Of a stretch of 64,000 bases of DNA, positions 7,589-15,090 are shown in pieces. A program made the translations under genes and the position numbers. The notes beneath the pieces were generated by a model. It ran no database searches. It worked only from the letters and a program-made list of their open reading frames with translations, and was not told the DNA's origin. Origin of the DNA: Flavobacterium sp. ZT3R18 (GTDB lineage: Bacteria; Bacteroidota; Bacteroidia; Flavobacteriales; Flavobacteriaceae); contig NZ_VJZS01000004.1 of assembly GCF_007097385.1 (NCBI RefSeq), positions 1-64,000 of the forward strand, given 5' to 3'. How positions within the stretch are numbered: position 1 is the first letter of the stretch; every line of letters begins with the position of its first letter.

Positions 7589-8088
7589 ACGCCCAATGGA
7601 TTTAATATTTTTTTTAATTTCCCTTTTATTCTGTTCATTTTTACCCTTGCATTCACTTCACTTATTCCTAAAGTTTCCGATATTTCGGTATAATCCTTGT
7701 CTTCCAGATACATAAATACCAACGCTTTTTCAATATCATTCAGCTGATAAACCGCTTCATACATTAATTTCAACTGCTCCTCTTCTTCGTAATTATACTC
7801 AATATCATGCGTAAAATGCTGTCTGCCTTCATATTCAACAGTCGCAATGCTTCGCTTATTTTTCCTGTACAAAGTAATTGCCGTATTCAAAGCCACCCGA
7901 TAAGCCCAAGTCGAAAATTTACTGTCTCCCCTAAATTTCGGAAAAGCCTTCCACAACTGAATCGTGATTTCCTGAAACAAATCCTTGTGCGCATCCTCGC
8001 CAGCAGTATACAATCGACAAATCTTGTGGATTATATTCTGGTTTTCTTGCAGTTGCTTGACAAAAGAAGGTTCTAAATTCTCGCTCAT
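7585..8088 (-). CDS. ECF-type RNA polymerase sigma factor
   Basis: A 167-residue sigma-70 family protein with region 2 (LFQEITIQLWKAFPKFRGDS, STWAYRVALNTAI) and region 4 (LVFMYLEDKDYTEISETLGI..VKMNRIKGKL). It redirects RNA polymerase to a dedicated promoter set. It is followed, with a 4-nt overlap, by the 6935 membrane protein gene. Upstream lies a minus-strand structured element (8190-8262) that would fall in its leader if transcription starts far upstream. Start ATG at 8088. Confidence 0.9.
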   Translation of the reverse strand: MSENLEPSFVKQLQENQNIIHKICRLYTAGEDAHKDLFQEITIQLWKAFPKFRGDSKFSTWAYRVALNTAITLYRKNKRSIATVEYEGRQHFTHDIEYNYEEEEQLKLMYEAVYQLNDIEKALVFMYLEDKDYTEISETLGISEVNARVKMNRIKGKLKKILNPLGV

Positions 8089-8189
8089 ATTTCAATTAGT
8101 ACGACACTAGTCAATTTTGTTACAAAACGACACTTTTTTATTTTAAACAATAATTAGGAGCACAAATCTATCATTCACAACAACATTTG

Positions 8190-8262
8190 TCCCGCTATCA
8201 TTCCAATCTTTTTATCCCGATGAAAAATCGGGATAAAAAGGATTTTCCCTTCTATCGGGGCT
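8190..8262 (-). ncRNA. Candidate structured RNA element, family copy 4
   Basis: Read on the minus strand it has the family layout: ccccgatag..gggaaaatcc, a perfect 14-bp stem (8208-8221 with 8227-8240, containing ttttatcccgat), then agattggaatgatagcggg. The outer helix here is ccc/ggg, opposite in orientation to ggg/ccc in copies 1 and 2. It lies between the DUF3810 gene and the ECF sigma gene. Nothing coding is seen in 8089-8399. Confidence 0.55.
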
Positions 8263-8399
8263 AATCGAGAAATTTAGTTTTTCATAAGACCTTTTCAAAG
8301 GAAAAAATCTAAAAAATTAAAAGAAGCTAAAGAATCAAAAAAAAAAAAAGTAAAAACACACCCTAAACATCGTGTAACCCAAAACTGAAAACAGATAAC

Positions 8400-9491
8400 T
8401 CAAAACGGCCTCACTTTATAATAATTTACCATTAAATTCACGAACTTACTATAACTATCCATACCGTCTTTTTGTTGATTCATTTTTAGAAAATTGTCAT
8501 AAAAAGCATGAAATCCCGTTTCAATTGGAGTTTGGTATTGTTCCCAAAAATCTTCGCTCTCTTTATAGTTTTTCAAAATCCCAGGATGAACGGTTTTGAG
8601 TAATTGCTCGAGTATTTTTTCGTTTCGTACTCGCCAATTACCTAGGCAATAGCGCAAAGCCATACTATAACCCGAATACTGAAAATACAAATTGTCATTT
8701 TTGATAGAAGATAAAAAACCAATGAAATTGCATTCACTTTCGCTGGCATATCCCATCTGATGTGCCATTTCATGATTCGTGGTCATCGGAAAACTGTACA
8801 TCGGACCTAAATAATTTACCTGTGATTCATTGGTAAACGGATTCAAATAACCGCCAAAACCCATATAGGTCAACGGCAAACTAAATAAGGATTTCTTAAC
8901 ACTCAAATGCGAGTAGGTAAAAAAAACATATTCGCGGGATAAGTTTTTATATCCATTTTGATTCATTTCAAAAACTTGGTTTTGTGAGTAAGGGAAAACC
9001 ACTTTCAAACTGTCATTTTTTGTAATCTGACTTTGAATTGCATTCGTTTTGGCAATTATTTTTTTGGTAAAAGCCAATAAATCGGCATCTGTATAATCTC
9101 TTTCAATAGCCATTTTTTCAAACAGTGGTTCACGGTAATAGTTCAATGCCCAGAGGATGTGAAAGAAGAAATAAAGCACCGATAAAAAACTCAAAATAGT
9201 TAAGAGGTTGTTTTTCCATTCCTGTTTAGCTCCGCTTTGTTCGGCTCTGCCTCGAGTCCAGGATTGCCTTTTCATCCACAACCATTTTATAAGCAATACA
9301 ATTAATATAAAATACAAGCAATCACCTATAGAAAAAGGAATTTTTCCCAAAACGATTCTCAAAGTTTTTGATAATAATATATACAATCCGTTGCTGTAAA
9401 AACGTTCTACACATTCCGGAAAAAACCGAATGATTTTTAGGATTACGATTTGGATTAACAAGAATATTGGAAGAATGTAACGTCTTTTCAC
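8400..9491 (-). CDS. DUF3810 family membrane protein, putative metalloprotease
   Basis: A 363-residue protein with three N-terminal membrane helices (about residues 5-25, 42-65, 95-118) and a large soluble domain. That domain holds NHEMAHQMGYASESECNF, an HExxH-type zinc motif with a downstream Glu as in gluzincins. The DUF3810 family is conserved in Bacteroidota, and its peptidase activity is inferred from the motif only. It precedes the ECF sigma operon by about 310 bp on the same strand. Start ATG at 9491. Confidence 0.8.
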   Translation of the reverse strand: MKRRYILPIFLLIQIVILKIIRFFPECVERFYSNGLYILLSKTLRIVLGKIPFSIGDCLYFILIVLLIKWLWMKRQSWTRGRAEQSGAKQEWKNNLLTILSFLSVLYFFFHILWALNYYREPLFEKMAIERDYTDADLLAFTKKIIAKTNAIQSQITKNDSLKVVFPYSQNQVFEMNQNGYKNLSREYVFFTYSHLSVKKSLFSLPLTYMGFGGYLNPFTNESQVNYLGPMYSFPMTTNHEMAHQMGYASESECNFIGFLSSIKNDNLYFQYSGYSMALRYCLGNWRVRNEKILEQLLKTVHPGILKNYKESEDFWEQYQTPIETGFHAFYDNFLKMNQQKDGMDSYSKFVNLMVNYYKVRPF

Positions 9492-9663
9492 GAGATAGAT
9501 TTTGGGTATAAATTTAATTATAAATAAAGAAGTGCTATTTCTTTTTTGTAATTTTGTGATGCATTTAGAAATTTAATGTTTTTAGTGCGAATATAATATT
9601 TTTAATGAGGTGCATTGAGTTAATATTTTGAATGCAATTGAAATTGAATGTTATTTCTTTTTG

Positions 9664-9671
9664 TAAATTTG
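9664..9671 (+). promoter_or_regulatory. -7 promoter element of DUF433/DUF5615 operon
   Basis: taaatttg (TAnnTTTG), 22 nt before the ATG, with a TTG 17 nt upstream. A similar taattttg lies about 110 nt further upstream at 9550-9557 in an alike local context. Confidence 0.5.
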
Positions 9672-9693
9672 TAAAAAATAAATCTGACTAAAT

Positions 9694-9927
9694 ATGGAAT
9701 TTATTGCAAACAGGATTACTATTGATGATAAAATTTGCAACGGAAAACCCACAATCCGCGGCAAGAGAATCTCTGTGCAAACTATTCTTGAGTTTTTAAG
9801 TGCAGGAGAGGAAAAAGAAGAAATTTTAAGACAATATCCTTCCTTGGAATCAGAGGATATTGATGCCTGTTTGAAATTTGCCTCCGAATTGATGAATAGA
9901 AATTTCACTATAAAAACAGTAGCATAA
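9694..9927 (+). CDS. DUF433 domain-containing protein (antitoxin-like)
   Basis: A 77-residue protein matching DUF433 (ICNGKPTIRGKRISVQTILEFL...EEILRQYPSLESEDI), a small winged-helix family found beside DUF5615/VapC-like PIN proteins. It probably binds DNA and neutralises the product of the next gene. The partner starts 1 nt after its stop, so the two form one operon. No flanking direct repeats were found. Confidence 0.85.
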   Translation: MEFIANRITIDDKICNGKPTIRGKRISVQTILEFLSAGEEKEEILRQYPSLESEDIDACLKFASELMNRNFTIKTVA

Positions 9928-9928
9928 T

Positions 9929-10270
9929 ATGGCTGTTTTTATTATCGATGCCAATTTACCATACTACTTTTCGCTTTGGAATACTCCTGAATTTATTCAT
10001 GTTAAAGATATTAACGATGAATGGACAGATGAGCAAATTTGGACTTATGCCAAAACAAATAATCTAACTATCATTACTAAAGATTGTGATTTTTCAAATA
10101 AAATAATGTTCAATAATCCTCCACCTCGAGTGATTCATCTTCGATTTGGGAATATGAAGATGAAGCCTTTTTTTGAAACCATCACAAAACTTTGGGATGA
10201 TATTGTTGAGATAAACAAAGACCATAAATTGGTAAACGTTTTTATAGACAGAATAGAAGGAATTGAATAA
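9929..10270 (+). CDS. DUF5615 family PIN-like protein (toxin-like)
   Basis: A 113-residue PIN-like-fold protein beginning MAVFIIDANLPYYF, with the acidic residues expected of the family (IIDANL, DINDEWTDEQI, IITKDCDF). It is predicted to be the nuclease half of a type II TA-like pair with the DUF433 gene. RNase activity is inferred from the family only. It is followed by a short A/T tandem repeat and pepD. Confidence 0.8.
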   Translation: MAVFIIDANLPYYFSLWNTPEFIHVKDINDEWTDEQIWTYAKTNNLTIITKDCDFSNKIMFNNPPPRVIHLRFGNMKMKPFFETITKLWDDIVEINKDHKLVNVFIDRIEGIE

Positions 10271-10302
10271 AATAAAAAATAAAAAATAAAAAATAAAAAT
10301 AA
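10271..10302. repeat. A-rich ataaaaa tandem repeat
   Basis: About four to five iterations of ataaaaa lie between the DUF5615 stop and the pepD start. A repeat of this kind in a ribosome-binding leader could vary in length between strains. Confidence 0.6.
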
Positions 10303-11766
10303 ATGAGCCAAGAAATAAGAAATCTAGAACCAAAAGCACTTTGGAACAAATTTGCAGATTTAAATGCAGTCCCTCGTCCTTCTAAAAAAGAAGAACGTGT
10401 AATCGAGTTTATGAAAAACTTCGGTAATAATTTAGGACTAGAAACTTTTGAAGATGAGATCCGCAACGTAATTATTCGTAAGCCAGCTACTCCAGGCATG
10501 GAAAACAGAAAAGCACTTGTTTTGCAAGGACATTTGGATATGGTACACCAAAAAAATTCGGATACTGTATTTGATTTCGATACTCAAGGAATCGAGATGT
10601 ATGTTGATGGGGATTGGGTTCGTGCCAGAGGAACTACTCTTGGTGCTGATAACGGTCTTGGTGTAGCGACTATTATGGCGATTTTAGAAAGCAACGATAT
10701 TCCACACCCGGCTATTGAAGCTTTGTTTACCATAGACGAAGAAACTGGAATGACTGGAGCTTTGAATTTACAAGGTGGAATTCTTCGAGGAGATATTTTA
10801 TTGAATTTGGATACCGAAGAAGATGATGAGATTGGTATTGGATGTGCCGGTGGAATCGATGTTACGGCCACTGCCGAGTATGATGAAGAGGAAACTCCAG
10901 AAGGTTCTGTTGCTTATGCCATAACGGTAAAAGGATTAAAAGGTGGGCATTCAGGAATGGATATTCACAAAGGTTTGGGGAATGCCAACAAAATTATGAA
11001 CCGTTTGTTATTTGATGGTTTTGATAATTTTGGATTGCAAATTTCTGAAATCAACGGTGGAAGTCTTCGCAATGCAATTCCGCGCGAAAGTATGGCGAAA
11101 GTAATAATTGCCGCTGTTTATGATGAAGCTTTTGTGTTTGACATGCAACAAATTGTAAATGAAATCAAGGCTGAATTTCAAACTACCGAACCTAATCTTG
11201 AAGTAGTTTTCGAAAAATTAGATACTGTTCCGGCAACCGTGATGCCATCGATAGCGCAATTTTATTTTGTTCGTTCGATGTACACTGCGCACAATGGTGT
11301 TTACAGAATGAGTGCCGATTTTGATAATTTGGTTGAAACTTCCAATAATATTGCCAAAGTTGTGGTAGGAGAGGGGAAACTTTCTGTACAATGTTTGACA
11401 CGTTCTTCAGTAGAATCGTCCAAATTTGATCTGGCTAATGCTTTGCGTTCTGCCTTTGAATTAATGGGATGTGAAGTAGAGTTCTCAGGTTCTTATCCAG
11501 GTTGGTCACCAAATCCTAAGTCTGAAATATTAGATGTTTTAGTTTCTATTTACGAAAAACAAAATGGAGCCAAACCAAATGTAGCTGCTTGTCACGCTGG
11601 ATTAGAATGCGGAATTCTAGGGACAAATTACCCGGATATGGATATGATTTCTTTTGGACCAACTATTCACGGAGCGCATTCTCCAGATGAAAGAGCGAGT
11701 ATTTCTTCGGCTCAAAAATACTGGAAATTTGTATTGGAAATTTTAGAAAACATACCAGCTAAATAA
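10303..11766 (+). CDS. pepD: Aminoacyl-histidine dipeptidase (PepD/M20)
   Basis: A 487-residue M20C-family cytosolic metallopeptidase hydrolysing Xaa-His dipeptides such as carnosine. Metal and catalytic motifs are intact: LQGHLDMVHQKN, LGADNGLGVA, IDEETGMTG, NLDTEEDDEI, and C-terminal HAGLECGIL and FGPTIHGAHSPDE. The dimerisation lid domain lies at about residues 205-370 (GGHSGMDIHKG). The length matches E. coli PepD (485). A DUF433/DUF5615 module sits directly upstream, so the promoter may be shared or placed further up. Confidence 0.94.
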   Translation: MSQEIRNLEPKALWNKFADLNAVPRPSKKEERVIEFMKNFGNNLGLETFEDEIRNVIIRKPATPGMENRKALVLQGHLDMVHQKNSDTVFDFDTQGIEMYVDGDWVRARGTTLGADNGLGVATIMAILESNDIPHPAIEALFTIDEETGMTGALNLQGGILRGDILLNLDTEEDDEIGIGCAGGIDVTATAEYDEEETPEGSVAYAITVKGLKGGHSGMDIHKGLGNANKIMNRLLFDGFDNFGLQISEINGGSLRNAIPRESMAKVIIAAVYDEAFVFDMQQIVNEIKAEFQTTEPNLEVVFEKLDTVPATVMPSIAQFYFVRSMYTAHNGVYRMSADFDNLVETSNNIAKVVVGEGKLSVQCLTRSSVESSKFDLANALRSAFELMGCEVEFSGSYPGWSPNPKSEILDVLVSIYEKQNGAKPNVAACHAGLECGILGTNYPDMDMISFGPTIHGAHSPDERASISSAQKYWKFVLEILENIPAK

Positions 11767-11843
11767 GTTTTCAGTTTTCAGTCTCAGTTTTCAGTCCCAA
11801 CTAGTTAGTAAGTATGACTGAAAACTGCGACTGCGACTGAAAA
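11767..11843. repeat. ttttcagt / actgaaaactgcgactg word repeat
   Basis: gttttcagtctcagttttcagtc followed by gactgaaaactgcgactgcgactgaaaac forms a near-perfect inverted array at the pepD 3' end. The same words recur at 28625-28660, 30940-30960 and 37244-37395. Confidence 0.65.
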
Positions 11844-11845
11844 CT

Positions 11846-11956
11846 TTAATCCCTTTTCGGACTATTTTTCTTTTCTCTCTTTTCTTCCTTCTTTTCTTTT
11901 GCGGTTTTAAGAGGCTCTTTTTTGGCCGTTTTCTTAGCGTCTTGACTTTTTGCCAT
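11846..11956 (-). CDS. Small lysine-rich protein (36 aa)
   Basis: Minus-strand frame starting MAKSQDAKKTAKKEPL and ending KNSPKRD. About half of the residues are Lys, Arg or Glu, giving a strongly basic, probably disordered peptide. Coding is suggested by the clean ATG-to-stop frame, its isolation between genes and its resemblance to small basic proteins annotated in Flavobacterium. The function is unknown. Confidence 0.55.
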   Translation of the reverse strand: MAKSQDAKKTAKKEPLKTAKEKKEEKREKKNSPKRD

Positions 11957-12040
11957 GATAGTATGTTTTTTAGTTGTTTGTTTTATTGTTCAAGTAAATG
12001 TAAAGTTTTTTTTTGGTTTTTCAAATTTGTTGACTTACAA

Positions 12041-13333
12041 TTACGGCTGTCTATACACTTCCACAGTATCTTTTTCCAGTCTTTGCTCTAGCCAAATAGT
12101 TAACTTTCTTTTTGAATCCAATTTTAATTCTGTCCTGCTTTTGTATAACAGGATTGGAATGGTTTTGTCTTTGCTGGTGTATTGGGTAATGGAAACGGTA
12201 TTAATTTCAGGAAAAAGAATTATGGCTTCTTTGCTTACGTTAGTATTGTTGGATTGATAATTGGAGATTTTTTTCTGTAAATTAAGAATTAAAACATCTT
12301 TATCATCTCCCGATTTTTTATGATTGTTAATAGTATTTAGGATGTCATTTTTTAAATCAAATGTATCTTGTTTGATGAGCAGTTGTGTATTCAATAAATC
12401 ATATTCTTTTAATTTCTGATTGTAGGTTTTGATTTCTGCAGCGTTGAATTTTTTAGCCAAAAATGCCAATTCTAGAATCTTTGGATTGCTATTGTAATCG
12501 GTTCTTTTGTAAATAAGGGTAAAATCTTTTTGAGGGAATTCGTGTTCAATAAATTCTTCGGTGCGTTGTTTGTATTTCTTTTCATCAAATAATCGATAGG
12601 CAAAATAAATACTGGGGATAATCATAATTAAAAGAAGTGCTGTGATTCCTTGTTTTACACGCTTTTGATGTTTTACATCGATTTGTTTGGCAATGGGGTA
12701 TTTTAAATATTTTACAATAATAAATGTAGCGATACATATAAAAACGCAATTGATGGTGTACAAATACAGCGCACCTCCAAAAAATAAATAATTTCCAGTC
12801 GCCAATCCATAACCGGCAGTGCACAAAGGAGGCATCAAAGCCGTGGCAATAGCAACGCCTGGAATAGGATTTCCCTTTTCGACTCTAGTAACTGCAATGA
12901 CACCTACCAATCCTCCAAAAAAAGCAATCAAAATATCATAAATATTGGGAGAGGTTCGTGCCAAAAGTTCTGATTGAACTTCTTTGAATGGACTAATATA
13001 AAAGTAAAGTGTCGAAACGATTAAGCTTACAACGGTGGCTATCGCAAGGTTTTTGATTGATTTTTTGACCAATTCAAAATCATACATTCCTAACCCAAAA
13101 CCAGCTCCAACGATAGGCCCCATTAGAGGAGAAATAAGCATGGCTCCAATAATTACAGCAGTTGAATTGACATTGAGTCCCACAGAAGCAATTACAATGG
13201 CACATGCCAAAATCCATAAATTAGAACCTCGAAAAGAAATGTTACTCAGTATGTTTTCTAGCACCTTTTTCTTGTCTTCCTCTCCTTTTTGAAGATCAAT
13301 GAAATTAATGAGCTTATTTATTAAGTTGTTCAT
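12041..13333 (-). CDS. DUF389 / TIGR00341-type membrane protein
   Basis: A 430-residue protein. The N-terminal half (about residues 35-225) carries the DUF389 core with several membrane helices: SVGLNVNSTAVIIGAMLISPLMGP, LARTSPNIYDILIAFFGGL, and GVAIATALMPPLCTAGYG. The C-terminal half is a soluble, coiled, charged domain of about 190 residues following one more helix (ALLLIMIIPSIYFAY). The family is widespread, with no biochemical function I can name. It starts 8 nt after the cupin gene on the same strand, so the two are probably co-transcribed. Confidence 0.85.
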   Translation of the reverse strand: MNNLINKLINFIDLQKGEEDKKKVLENILSNISFRGSNLWILACAIVIASVGLNVNSTAVIIGAMLISPLMGPIVGAGFGLGMYDFELVKKSIKNLAIATVVSLIVSTLYFYISPFKEVQSELLARTSPNIYDILIAFFGGLVGVIAVTRVEKGNPIPGVAIATALMPPLCTAGYGLATGNYLFFGGALYLYTINCVFICIATFIIVKYLKYPIAKQIDVKHQKRVKQGITALLLIMIIPSIYFAYRLFDEKKYKQRTEEFIEHEFPQKDFTLIYKRTDYNSNPKILELAFLAKKFNAAEIKTYNQKLKEYDLLNTQLLIKQDTFDLKNDILNTINNHKKSGDDKDVLILNLQKKISNYQSNNTNVSKEAIILFPEINTVSITQYTSKDKTIPILLYKSRTELKLDSKRKLTIWLEQRLEKDTVEVYRQP

Positions 13334-13340
13334 ACTGTTT

Positions 13341-13688
13341 TTATTTGCTTGGTTTCAAAAAACCACCATCAATAATTAATAAAGTAACTTGATTTGCGGC
13401 TATGGAACGATGTGAACTCAAATCATCTGAAACAACGTAAGTCATTCCTTGGGTAAGTTTGAAGATTTCGCCATTTTCAAGTTCGCTGCTGAATTCGCCT
13501 TCCAAACAATGAACAATGTGACCTTTTTGGCACCAATGATCGGCCTTGTAATTGTCGGAATAAATGACTTTTCGAATTCGAAGGCCATCAAAGAGAATCG
13601 TTTGCCAATAGGCTACACCAGTAGTGCCTTTGTGTTCGGTGGTGGGTATATTGTTCCAATCTATCGTTTGAAAAGGTATGGTGTACAT
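13341..13688 (-). CDS. DHCW-motif cupin-fold protein
   Basis: A 115-residue single-domain cupin with the ADHWCQKGHIVHCLEGE segment that defines this small family: Asp-His-Trp-Cys, then a His in the first cupin box. A second box surrounds SSHRSIAANQVTLLIIDGGF. It probably binds a metal or a small ligand; the substrate is unknown. It is the first gene of a two-gene unit with the DUF389 gene. Confidence 0.85.
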   Translation of the reverse strand: MYTIPFQTIDWNNIPTTEHKGTTGVAYWQTILFDGLRIRKVIYSDNYKADHWCQKGHIVHCLEGEFSSELENGEIFKLTQGMTYVVSDDLSSHRSIAANQVTLLIIDGGFLKPSK

Positions 13689-13770
13689 CTGTTTTGTTTT
13701 TCTATTGAAAGTAAATTTAAGGAATTAAATCAACATATTTTTTCTCATGTTTTTTACTTTTTTTATATAA

Positions 13771-13805
13771 AAAAATCCCCAACTGCAAGAGTGAATTGGG
13801 GATTG
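13771..13805. terminator. Bidirectional terminator
   Basis: aaaaatcccca and tggggatt arms around a 15-nt loop lie between the BNR operon and the cupin gene. The same style of hairpin follows secA at 19117-19150. Confidence 0.7.
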
Positions 13806-13865
13806 AATTGGAACATTTTTTTATAATCTAAATTTACTTTCTAAAAGTTATTCTAATGATGGAAA

Positions 13866-15086
13866 TTAATTTATAGTCACTATTTTGTAATACACATTTT
13901 CATCAGTAGATTCTTGGCTCCAAGCTACCAGTAATTGATTTTTATTAATAGCTTCTATGATTGGGAAAGTAGCCGTTGTGTTTTTTGAGGAAATGTATTT
14001 TGTAGCAATAATTTTTCCGCTTTTATCCCTGTGCTGCAAACCAATTTTTACGGACATAGTATCATTTTTAGTGACTGTTTCATCCCAAACGATAAGTACG
14101 TCTTTATTGTCTAATGATGTGATTTGTGGGTGCTTTGCCGAAGGTTTGTCACTGACAACATTTCGGTTAGAAAAACTTTTGCCAGAATCATTAGAATTAC
14201 AGTAAAAAACTCCAGATCCTCCACCAGAAGTGTACCAGGCAAAATGCAATCCATTTTCATTTTCGGTCATTGTTGGCCCCGTGTGCGGACATCCGTTTAT
14301 TTTCCAATTGTCTGGACTTATTCGTTTAGGCTCAGAAAATGTTTTCCCATTATCTGTAGAATAGGTTAATACCATATCGCGAATTTCTTCATTGATAATA
14401 TCTCTAAAGGCGGCATTAATTACCCCATTTTTGCTGATAAATAAATCCGTACGACAACATTGACAGGTGGTTTCCGCAATTGGTTTTTCGTTTTTAAATC
14501 CCGAAGTTCCCACTGTTGCTGCATAATAGAGTGTAGAGCCTTCTTTTTCGGTGTTCGTTCTGCTGTCTAACCAGATTATCGTAACCTCACCATTTGGAAG
14601 CAAATCGATATCAAAATAACGTTGGTCAATACTTGCAGGGCTTTCTACCAATGATTTTGCTTTTGTCCAGGTTTCTCCATTATCAAAGGATTGGGAATAT
14701 TTTACAAGACCCCCGTATTTTTTCTTTTCGGTTGCATTATCAATCCCCCAAACGGCAATGATCTCGTTGTTGGGTTTGAAAATTATTTTCGGGGCATTTT
14801 CACCATGCAATTCAACACCTTTACTGGATTCAATTATGATCGGGTTTTGAAATTCATTTTTATTGTAATCAAATACAGCATAACAAAGAACGGTTTCGTT
14901 TTCTTTGGTTTCTTTGGCAAAGCTAATCACAGGAACTCCTTTTGAATTTTTTGTAAAAAAAGGGCAACTGGTTTTGATGTTACTTTCATTTACGATTGGT
15001 TGCGGTGCTGCATTTATGTTTTGTGCAAATCCATTTGTTACTGTGAAGAGTAGTAAAATCAACAAGTAGAGATGATTGTTTTTCAT
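13866..15086 (-). CDS. Secreted BNR/sialidase-like repeat protein
   Basis: A 406-residue protein with a Sec signal peptide (MKNNHLYLLILLLFTVTNGFAQ). A six-bladed beta-propeller is suggested by at least three Asp boxes: SQSFDNGETW, STDNGKTF and SNDSGKSF. An unusual CQCC cluster (about residue 210) and NGCPHTGP could bind metal. Despite the fold, sialidase catalytic residues are not evident, so I do not call it an enzyme. It lies 4 nt downstream of a TonB receptor gene and appears to be the last gene of that operon, which suggests a partner role in uptake. Confidence 0.78.
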   Translation of the reverse strand: MKNNHLYLLILLLFTVTNGFAQNINAAPQPIVNESNIKTSCPFFTKNSKGVPVISFAKETKENETVLCYAVFDYNKNEFQNPIIIESSKGVELHGENAPKIIFKPNNEIIAVWGIDNATEKKKYGGLVKYSQSFDNGETWTKAKSLVESPASIDQRYFDIDLLPNGEVTIIWLDSRTNTEKEGSTLYYAATVGTSGFKNEKPIAETTCQCCRTDLFISKNGVINAAFRDIINEEIRDMVLTYSTDNGKTFSEPKRISPDNWKINGCPHTGPTMTENENGLHFAWYTSGGGSGVFYCNSNDSGKSFSNRNVVSDKPSAKHPQITSLDNKDVLIVWDETVTKNDTMSVKIGLQHRDKSGKIIATKYISSKNTTATFPIIEAINKNQLLVAWSQESTDENVYYKIVTIN

Positions 15087-15090
15087 TTTG

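Noticed and set aside
9500-10302. Direct repeats flanking the DUF433/DUF5615 module
   Set aside because: Two similar promoter-like patches lie on the left side only; no matching copy is seen on the right.
13866-15086. Functional sialidase
   Set aside because: Asp boxes show the propeller fold, but the catalytic Arg triad and Tyr/Glu set could not be located.
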